Of a DNA stretch of 64,000 bases, positions 8,705 to 14,379 are shown piece after piece. The DNA is taken from assembly GCF_028823535.1 (NCBI RefSeq), contig NZ_JAQIYM010000015.1:96519-160518 (forward strand), read 5' to 3'. The notes below the pieces were generated by a model. That model searched no databases. It saw only the letters and a list, made by a program, of their open reading frames with translations, and was not told the DNA's origin. A program made the translations under genes and the position numbers. Origin of the DNA: Pseudomonas serbica. GTDB taxonomy: Bacteria > Pseudomonadota > Gammaproteobacteria > Pseudomonadales > Pseudomonadaceae. The stretch's first letter is position 1. Each line of letters starts with the position of its first letter.

Positions 8705-8935
8705 ATGGACGGCGTAGAGCTAAGCCCAAAGATTGAGCGCGAAGCCGACAAGCTTCTTGCTCAGATCGCCCAGGCGGATTCGATGATTGTTGCGGTGAAA
8801 GCCGGTGCACGCGCTGAGGGCTTTGTTCTCGGCTTGGAATCAGCCCGCGGTTTGAGTGAAGCAACCATTGATCGGCTCTACGTGATCTTCGATACCGCGA
8901 CAGAAGAGCGGCTGAGATCGTTGGCCGCAACTTAG
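8705..8935 (+). CDS. Small hypothetical protein
   Basis: A 76-aa, mostly helical, soluble protein without recognised motifs. It ends convergently with the SRAP gene: the two stops overlap in 8932-8935. The ribosome-binding site is weak. Clean codon use and lack of a competing frame support a real gene. The 133 bases before it hold nothing recognisable. Confidence 0.55.
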   Translation: MDGVELSPKIEREADKLLAQIAQADSMIVAVKAGARAEGFVLGLESARGLSEATIDRLYVIFDTATEERLRSLAAT

Positions 8936-9621
8936 AACAAGCCGCTTTCCTCAGCTGGCTTTATAAGGTCGGGGCCCTGATTCCGCACATTGCCAATTGC
9001 GTGATCCACTTTGAACCACTCGAACGCCTCGGTGGGCTCGCCCTGGAGCATCACCATTTGTTCAGCGCGCTCCTTTGGCGTGGCGGGGTCAAGCCATTCT
9101 CTGGCCAGCTCAGGTAATAGCGTCACGGGTCGGCGGTCGTGGATATCGACCATGCCGCCAGCGCTGTCGGCGGTGATGATGACGAAGCCGTCATGCTCGC
9201 TCGGCTCAGCGTTCGGGTATTGGCCGATCGCTGCACACAGAATTGGCGCCCGGTCCCGGCGGCGGATCAGATACGGCTGCTTCTTTGGTCCGCCTTCGTC
9301 CACCCATTCAAACCAGTTGTTAATGGCGATGATTGCTCGGTGGGGCCAAATAGCCCGAAAAAAAGGACCGTGGGCGACGTTCTCTACCCTGGCATTGATC
9401 GGAGCTGCGCGGCCCTTGGCCCAATGCGGGCGCCATCCCCATCGAACCATATCGGCGTGCAGGTATTTCCCTTCCTGGTGAAAGATGGCGAGCTGGGTTG
9501 TCGGGGCGGCGTTGTACCGCTCGAAAGGCCGGTCACCGGTGCTGTTCACCAGAGGGTTGGGCATGCTGAGTGCCGCCACGAAGTCGTGGATGCAATCGTA
9601 TTGGGAAAGTCGTCCGCACAT
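8932..9621 (-). CDS. SRAP-family abasic-site DNA-protein crosslink enzyme (YedK/HMCES type)
   Basis: A 229-aa SOS response-associated peptidase domain protein. The family self-cleaves Met1 and uses Cys2 to crosslink abasic sites in single-stranded DNA. Here Met1-Cys2-Gly3-Arg4 opens the protein and Asn76, Glu105 (NNWFEW) and His161 (DIHDRRPV) match the catalytic set of E. coli YedK. The ATG at 9621 must be the start because Cys2 has to follow Met1; it has AAAGAGG upstream, whereas a TTG two codons earlier would bury the Cys. It lies 2 bases after the stop of the coiled-coil gene, and the pair is preceded by a perfect LexA box, so it should be DNA-damage induced. Confidence 0.93.
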   Translation of the reverse strand: MCGRLSQYDCIHDFVAALSMPNPLVNSTGDRPFERYNAAPTTQLAIFHQEGKYLHADMVRWGWRPHWAKGRAAPINARVENVAHGPFFRAIWPHRAIIAINNWFEWVDEGGPKKQPYLIRRRDRAPILCAAIGQYPNAEPSEHDGFVIITADSAGGMVDIHDRRPVTLLPELAREWLDPATPKERAEQMVMLQGEPTEAFEWFKVDHAIGNVRNQGPDLIKPAEESGLF

Positions 9622-9623
9622 GT

Positions 9624-9944
9624 TCAACCTCTTTGATTGCCCGCTTGTAACTCATTAATGATCCGTTCCTTTTGATCAAGGACCATTGTCAGGCTCCGGA
9701 TCTGGCCAAGCTGGTCGGTGGTTTCCGCCTCCAGGTTCGCCATCCATACACCCTTCTTTTGGAGTTCGGCTGACAGCTGGTCGTTCATTTCGACAAGGGT
9801 GGAAATGTTTTCCTTTGCCACCTGCAGCTGACGCTTCAGATCTTTGACGTCTTCCTCGAGCATGCTTGCGTAATGCTTGACGGTTTCCAGTCTGGTCGGA
9901 CTGCCGAGCCAATCGTTGGTGTCTTCAATTTCGTAGGGGGCCAA
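9624..9944 (-). CDS. Coiled-coil protein, first gene of SOS operon
   Basis: A 106-aa protein, unknown function. Residues about 25-100 form heptad-rich helices (VKDLKRQLQVAKENISTLV, then later QIRSLTMVLDQKERIINEL), so it is probably a dimeric coiled coil. The best start is the TTG at 9944 with AAGG seven bases upstream; the next Met is at residue 28. The stop is 2 bases before the SRAP start, implying translational coupling. The LexA box at 9961-9980 lies directly upstream. It may be a partner of the SRAP protein, but that is inference from linkage only. Confidence 0.7.
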   Translation of the reverse strand: MAPYEIEDTNDWLGSPTRLETVKHYASMLEEDVKDLKRQLQVAKENISTLVEMNDQLSAELQKKGVWMANLEAETTDQLGQIRSLTMVLDQKERIINELQAGNQRG

Positions 9945-9960
9945 GATAGCGCCTTGCTAA

Positions 9961-9980
9961 TACTGTTTTCATATACAGTA
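9961..9980 (-). promoter_or_regulatory. LexA (SOS) box
   Basis: TACTGTTTTCATATACAGTA is a full match to the palindromic SOS consensus (CTGT-N8-ACAG plus flanking TA/TA). It is 16 bases upstream of the coiled-coil gene start, so LexA would block transcription or initiation of the coiled-coil/SRAP operon until DNA damage. Confidence 0.9.
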
Positions 9981-10446
9981 AGTAACTCTTGAAAATTTCG
10001 CGAGTCCGCTCCGACGAGGGGAGGTTGCAAGTGGTGCGCCCCTTATTTCGCGGCAGGAATGACCACCATTGGATCGGTGATGGCTACTGCCTTTCACGAC
10101 CTGCCGAAACCGGACCCATAGCAGTCGCAGGCAGTCCTCATGAATGATATCGGACACACATCAGTAGTTTTCTGACTGTTCGCCTTTAGCTCGTAAGGGG
10201 ATGCCGGCTTATTGTGATCTACACTACTTGGGCGTGTGGATGGGGGCATGCCAGTCGATCCGTAAAAACCTTGTCTGGCTATCGTGTATCAGGCGAGTTC
10301 GACAACGCCTAAATTCAAGCCCTGACCGCCAACACGACTTGGCGCTACTGAGAAAAATCCAAGAGCGTTTCATGTGTCATGCATGGTATCTAACCGACGG
10401 CATGAAAACTCACGACGCCAGCTTGCACTAAACCAACGAGGTGAAA
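9981..10446. other. Stretch without convincing gene
   Basis: About 465 bases between the SOS operon and the DUF1254 gene. Short open frames exist (for example 10201-10431), but their products are rich in Cys/Arg/Trp and lack a good ribosome-binding site. It presumably carries the SOS promoter near 9981 and the promoter of the lipoprotein gene. No repeat or terminator was recognised. Confidence 0.5.
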
Positions 10447-11928
10447 ATGAACAGGAAGTCAAACCGGGGCTGGACGATGGCTGCGGCACTCGTCGTAGTG
10501 GGTTCAACGTTATTTGCTGGGTGTGCGAGCAAGAACGATCCGATTACACAGGCAAACAAGGCCGATGTGACCAAGGGCGTACCCGCACCAAGTCTCGAGC
10601 AGACCAAGGCGATCGCCGAGGAAGGTTTCATCTACGGCTTGCCGCTGGTGATGAACTACGCCGTGATGCACGAATATGCAGTCGACAAGGGCGGCCCGCA
10701 ATACAAGGCGCCGTTCAACCAGATCAAGAACGAGCCTCGCGTCTTCACCTACCAAGATACGGCCATCATCACTCCGAATAGCGACACCCCGTACTCATTT
10801 GTCTGGCTGGACCTGCGCGCGGAGCCGATGGTTATCTCGGTGCCGGCAGTGGACAAGCGGCGTTACTACTCGGTGCAGATGATCGACGGCAACACTTACA
10901 ACTACGGTTACATCGGCAGCCGTGCCACCGGCAACGAAGCGGGCGACTACATGGTGGTCGGTCCCGATTGGAAAGGCGCGCCCCCTCCCGGTATCAAAAA
11001 AGTCTTCACCTCGACCACCCCCTTTGCCGTGAGCGCCATTCGGACTCAGCTCTACAATGCCAAGGACATGCCGAATGTCGAGAAGGTGCAAGCGGGCTAT
11101 AAGGTCCAGCCTCTCTCCGCCTTCCTCCATCAACCCGCGCCGCCCACTGCGCCGAAGATTGATTTCGTGCCGGCTACGACGGAAGGCATCAAGGCCAACT
11201 TCTACGAGTACTTGTCGGCCGCGATGGAGTATGTGCCGCCATCGGCCGACGACCAGGAGATCCGGGCCAAGCTGGCGAGCATTGGGGTGGGACCTGGTCG
11301 CACCTTCGAATTTAAGGACCTCTCGCTCGAGCACAAGGCCGTGGTCCTGCTCGGGATGAAGGCCGGTGACGAGAAGGTCGACAAGTTCCTCGCGAGCGGG
11401 ACGAAGATAATCAACGGCTGGAACGTAGGCGCGTACTTCGGCGACCAGACGTTCTACAAGGCCGACTGGCTGAAGCGTGCTGGTGCTGCGAAAGGCGGCC
11501 TTTACGGCAACGACGCCGTCGAGGCGATGTATCCCAACACGCGCACCGACGGCACCGGCCAGACGCTGGATACTAGCAAACGCAAGTACACGCTGACTTT
11601 CCCGACCGGCAAACTGCCGCCAGTCAATGCCTTCTGGTCAGTGACCATGTACGACGGCAAGAGCCAGCTGCTGGTCAAGAATCCGCTCAACCGTTACCTG
11701 ATCAATTCGCCGATGCTGTCGGCGATGAAGAAAAACACGGATGGTTCACTGACGCTGTACATCCAGAAAGACTCCCCCGGCAAGACTAAGGAGGCAAACT
11801 GGTTGCCCGCGCCTGACGACACTGTCTTTCTGGTAATGCGCCTCTATTGGCCAAAGACCGCCCCCCCTTCAATTCTTCCCGCTGGCGAAGGCAGCTGGCA
11901 GCCACCGGCGCTGGTGGTATCGAAGTAG
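10447..11928 (+). CDS. DUF1254/DUF1214 lipoprotein
   Basis: A 493-aa exported lipoprotein. The N-terminal signal ends in the lipobox LFAGC (Cys26). An N-terminal DUF1254 domain (about residues 50-190, with FIYGLPLVMNY and NSDTPYSFVWLDL) is followed by a C-terminal DUF1214 domain (about 340-480, with PVNAFWSVTMYDG and YLINSPM). This pairing is common in proteobacterial envelope proteins of unknown function. The ATG at 10447 is chosen because GAGG at 10438-10441 is well placed; a GTG at 10441 overlaps that site. It sits alone in the accessory region between the SOS operon and an IS remnant. Confidence 0.88.
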   Translation: MNRKSNRGWTMAAALVVVGSTLFAGCASKNDPITQANKADVTKGVPAPSLEQTKAIAEEGFIYGLPLVMNYAVMHEYAVDKGGPQYKAPFNQIKNEPRVFTYQDTAIITPNSDTPYSFVWLDLRAEPMVISVPAVDKRRYYSVQMIDGNTYNYGYIGSRATGNEAGDYMVVGPDWKGAPPPGIKKVFTSTTPFAVSAIRTQLYNAKDMPNVEKVQAGYKVQPLSAFLHQPAPPTAPKIDFVPATTEGIKANFYEYLSAAMEYVPPSADDQEIRAKLASIGVGPGRTFEFKDLSLEHKAVVLLGMKAGDEKVDKFLASGTKIINGWNVGAYFGDQTFYKADWLKRAGAAKGGLYGNDAVEAMYPNTRTDGTGQTLDTSKRKYTLTFPTGKLPPVNAFWSVTMYDGKSQLLVKNPLNRYLINSPMLSAMKKNTDGSLTLYIQKDSPGKTKEANWLPAPDDTVFLVMRLYWPKTAPPSILPAGEGSWQPPALVVSK

Positions 11929-11979
11929 TGCGACCCATTGCTGACACGTAGGTCGGTGTCGGCCAGTGCTACCTTTTTT

Positions 11980-12015
11980 GCCAATAGCAGCCGATCCTGA
12001 AGGGCTGCTATTGGC
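11980..12015. terminator. Long inverted repeat, possible terminator
   Basis: A perfect 13-bp stem (GCCAATAGCAGCC / GGCTGCTATTGGC) with a 10-base loop, 51 bases after the lipoprotein stop. No T-run follows on the + strand, only GGTTT, so it may be a weak terminator, an RNA-stabilising hairpin or a binding site. Confidence 0.5.
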
Positions 12016-12017
12016 GG

Positions 12018-12374
12018 TTTGGAGGCGAACCGAAGCAGGAGGTGATGATTCACTCTGATCAGGGCAGCCAGTAAAACAGCTCTGATTGGCGCAGTTTTTT
12101 AAAGGCCAACAACCTGGTCGCCAGCATGAGCCGTCGAGGAAACTGCCACGACAATGCCGTAGCTGAGAGCTTCTTCCAGCTGCTGAAACGGGAACGGATC
12201 AAGCGGAAAATTTACACCACACGACAGGACGCTCGTGGTGATGTATTCGATTACATCGAGATGTTTTACAACTCGAAGCGTCGTCATGTTTTCAACAATC
12301 AGCTGTCGCCGTTAGAGTTTGAAATGCGTTACACAGCAAGCTTGGAGAGTGTCTAGAAAACTGGGGGCGATTCA
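12018..12374 (+). mobile_element. IS3-family remnant (transposase OrfB C-terminus, nonsense-mutated)
   Basis: Only the last third of an IS3-type integrase-core transposase remains. In frame one reads VMIHSDQGSQ, a TAA stop at 12072-12074 where Tyr is usual, then the conserved CHDNAVAESFFQLLKRE block. The Asp of HSDQG and the Glu of AESFF are 35 residues apart, the DD(35)E spacing. The frame ends at 12356. The terminal inverted repeat, ending GGGGCGATTCA, reaches 12374. The 5' end of the IS and OrfA are missing, so the copy is dead. The right end truncates the adjacent HTH gene. Confidence 0.88.
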
Positions 12375-12694
12375 GACGGTGTGTAAGTTGTTGTGGCTCT
12401 CATAGCCAACCCTAGTTGAAGTCCGAATTCCTTTAATATAGCGTCAACGGTAGCGATGGTCGGATTTCCCTTGTCGCTTTCTATCAGATACAAGGCTTTA
12501 ATCGACATGTTGCACATGGTGGCAAAGGTGGCTTGGTCGAAACCAGTCACCTCAAGTCGTAGTCGGCGAATAGAAGTCCCTAGGGTTTCATTTCCCCTAT
12601 CATGCTGCAGCATGATGTCTTCAATCAGTTTCTTGCGAAGTTCTGGTGTTATCGCTTTCACGGACTGAATGTCACCGGCGACGAAATTCTTCAA
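12353..12694 (-). CDS. HTH (XRE/Cro-like) regulator, C-terminus rewritten by IS end
   Basis: A 113-aa protein (142 aa if the frame is extended to 12781). The middle holds a Cro/C1-type helix-turn-helix: LGTSIRRLRLEVTG, then FDQATFATMCNMSIKALYLIESDKGNPTIATVDAIL. A TTG start at 12694 is preferred because AAGGGAG lies eight bases upstream. The last residues (ESPPVF) are encoded by the inverted repeat of the IS3 remnant, so the original C-terminus was lost. It resembles antitoxin-like or phage-type regulators, but no toxin partner is seen. Confidence 0.7.
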   Translation of the reverse strand: MKNFVAGDIQSVKAITPELRKKLIEDIMLQHDRGNETLGTSIRRLRLEVTGFDQATFATMCNMSIKALYLIESDKGNPTIATVDAILKEFGLQLGLAMRATTTYTPSESPPVF

Positions 12695-12822
12695 CTTTTT
12701 GACTCCCTTGAGTATCAGCTCAGGCAATTCAGGCCAAAGGAATAGGCACACCTGCATCCACCCCCGTCTTAGCGAACTCATGGACCATGGCCGACTTTTT
12801 CAACAGGATCGGCCGATTGCAG

Positions 12823-13032
12823 TCACTCCGGTGTCATTAAAACCGCGAGCGTCAACTTGATGAACTCTTCATTTTTATCAATGGTGTCCAACGCCCCGCG
12901 GACGTTATCTGCGATTTCGGCAGCGCCGCGCTGCTCGACCCAGTTCGAAAGCTCCAAGATGGCTGCTTCCAGGGCGAGCTGGTTTTCATTGATCTTGAAC
13001 AGCAGGGAAGGGATTAGGTCTGAGTTTGGCAT
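12823..13032 (-). CDS. Small hypothetical protein
   Basis: A 69-aa, all-helical acidic protein without known domain. It starts at ATG 13032 with a very good GGAGG sequence about nine bases upstream, which makes it a likely real gene. It is the last gene before the tRNA-Pro attachment remnant and so probably belongs to the integrated element. Confidence 0.65.
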   Translation of the reverse strand: MPNSDLIPSLLFKINENQLALEAAILELSNWVEQRGAAEIADNVRGALDTIDKNEEFIKLTLAVLMTPE

Positions 13033-13109
13033 CGCGAAATCCTCCGTGGAGATTTCAGCGTAGCACCGGAGGGTCGGGGGGATGCCGGGTCGTAGGGTTC
13101 AGAAAAGCA

Positions 13110-13139
13110 AAGCCCCGTAGGTTCGCGGCTCCGGGGCTT
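13110..13139. terminator. Hairpin, probable bidirectional terminator
   Basis: 8-bp stem AAGCCCCG/CGGGGCTT with a 14-base loop (13110-13139). It lies upstream of the small gene at 12823-13032 and before the attachment site. Confidence 0.55.
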
Positions 13140-13272
13140 CTATTTTCGCCCGCATCCCTTAATGCCTGGCGAACGTGGCGGCGAGAATACCAGCGTTGAA
13201 GCGGTGACTCACTACTGCGATAGGGGGATTGTGTTCAGTCGGCAGGAGGCCGGGGGGGGGGCCGAAAAGGCG

Positions 13273-13303
13273 TGCGTGACTTTTGCGTGACTTTCTCACG
13301 CAC
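13273..13303. repeat. GCGTGACTT direct/inverted repeats (possible integrase arm sites)
   Basis: TGCGTGACTT occurs twice 11 bases apart (13273 and 13284) and is followed by the inverted TCACGCA. This lies about 80 bases left of the tRNA-Pro remnant. Short repeats spaced by one helical turn next to an att core are typical of integrase arm-binding sites. No integrase gene is in this window. Confidence 0.5.
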
Positions 13304-13384
13304 CTTTAAGCACTACTGGGCATTCGGTTGCAGCGAGCGCCAATGATTACGGCCAAAACAAAGGGTCTTGCATGGGGCCTGCGT

Positions 13385-13431
13385 GCATGGGGTGCTAGGG
13401 GTCGAGTGTTCGAATCACTCCGTCCCGACCA
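13385..13431 (+). other. attR: 3' half of tRNA-Pro(GGG)
   Basis: The segment contains an anticodon loop ATGGGGT, the 3' anticodon stem GCTAG, a perfect T-arm GAGTG-TTCGAAT-CACTC (13404-13420), the acceptor strand CGTCCCG (13421-13427) and ACCA (13428-13431). The D-arm and the 5' acceptor strand are absent: the sequence to the left does not supply CGGGACG. It is therefore the 3' part of a tRNA-Pro left at the end of an element integrated in the tRNA gene. A terminator follows, as after a genuine tRNA gene, suggesting the element lies to the left. Confidence 0.8.
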
Positions 13432-13458
13432 TTATTCCTGAGTAAAATCAGACACTTG

Positions 13459-13484
13459 AGCCGATCAGCTAGATCGGCTTTTTT
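13459..13484 (+). terminator. Rho-independent terminator downstream of tRNA remnant
   Basis: 8-bp stem AGCCGATC/GATCGGCT with loop AGCTA and a T-run to 13484. It would be the native terminator of the tRNA-Pro gene. Confidence 0.85.
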
Positions 13485-13490
13485 GTGTCT

Positions 13491-13530
13491 GCGCAAAACC
13501 CGCACAAAACCCGCGCAAAACTGGCGCAAG
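13491..13530. repeat. Four GCGCAAAAC repeats with 11-bp period
   Basis: GC[G/A]CAA[A/G]AC starts at 13491, 13502, 13513 and 13524, exactly 11 bases apart. The helical-turn spacing and closeness to the att core suggest integrase arm-type or other protein-binding sites. Being on the right side of the core, they may belong to a second, mostly lost element. Confidence 0.5.
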
Positions 13531-13715
13531 ACTTCCTCGTGGCCACGCGGGTCGTTATTGTTCACGCCCCGCTCGCATGAGCTGCAAGATTCTGCCCGTC
13601 TTATCTGGCTTTTTTGTCTAAGTAATAGCGCTGGGATTTACCGTTCGTCAGGGCTCACGCACGATCAGCAAATTGATCAGTCGATGAAGTAGCCCATAAA
13701 AACGACAGGTTTTTC

Positions 13716-13934
13716 ATGCGACCACCAATCCTCGATTTGCCGAATGGGCGTGAGCTCGCAAATGAACTTGATCTTGCAATCGAGCAGATGATGGCCATCC
13801 CGATCGGGCTCATTGGTGGCGCAGAGTGGCTGGCGGCTACCACCAGGCAGCAGCAAGCCTTCCAAAAGTGGCGAGAGTATCTTCAGCACATGGCCGATGG
13901 GCGAGTACGTGTCGAGCCATTGAAGGTCGCCTGA
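13716..13934 (+). CDS. Small hypothetical protein, paralogue A
   Basis: A 72-aa protein starting at ATG 13716. It is clearly related to the 72-aa product at 14131-14349: both share EL..ELD, MM, G.EW..AT.RQ..A.Q.W in the same order. Function unknown. The 285 bases between the tRNA remnant and this gene hold only the tRNA terminator and the 11-bp repeats. Confidence 0.6.
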   Translation: MRPPILDLPNGRELANELDLAIEQMMAIPIGLIGGAEWLAATTRQQQAFQKWREYLQHMADGRVRVEPLKVA

Positions 13935-14130
13935 AGTCATGGCGCCTTGTATATGAGCCAGGGCAAGTAGAGCGGGGTTGAGCGTCGACTTGACGGCCCC
14001 GCCGGCAGACCACCCTCATCGCTGTATCCGCTACGGTCGAATGGGTATGAACTATCTTCCTCACGCCACACTCAACCACCCGAGTGACAACTGTTTCTCG
14101 ATGGCGGTGTGCTCCGCCCAGGGTAAAGAC

Positions 14131-14349
14131 ATGGCATCTATCGACGACTTCAGGATGAAATCACACGAACTCTTGTTAGAACTTGATGCCTCCACCATGG
14201 GAATGATGATGCTTGTGTCATCCCGGTGTGTTTCGGGACCTGAATGGGAAATTGCCACCAAGCGGCAGCACGACGCCTATCAGTGCTGGGATGCCTTCAT
14301 GAATGCCCCGCTCGCAATCGTTGGCGATAATTCCCCGCCCGCTATCTGA
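14131..14349 (+). CDS. Small hypothetical protein, paralogue B
   Basis: A 72-aa protein, same length and conserved pattern as the gene at 13716 (EL...ELD, MMM, GPEWEIATKRQ..AYQCW). Start at ATG 14131 (MASIDDF) is chosen from this alignment; the frame is open further upstream. Tandem paralogues of unknown function. It ends 30 bases before the convergent glycosyltransferase gene. Confidence 0.6.
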   Translation: MASIDDFRMKSHELLLELDASTMGMMMLVSSRCVSGPEWEIATKRQHDAYQCWDAFMNAPLAIVGDNSPPAI

Positions 14350-14379
14350 GCTTTTCATTCACAGTAGCGCCGCTATTGT

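Noticed and set aside
10201..10431. 76-aa frame before the DUF1254 gene
   Set aside because: No ribosome-binding site, unusual Cys/Arg/Trp content and no pattern suggestive of a protein family.
13321..13431. Complete tRNA-Pro gene
   Set aside because: Only the anticodon loop to the 3' end is present; the D-arm and 5' acceptor strand are missing.
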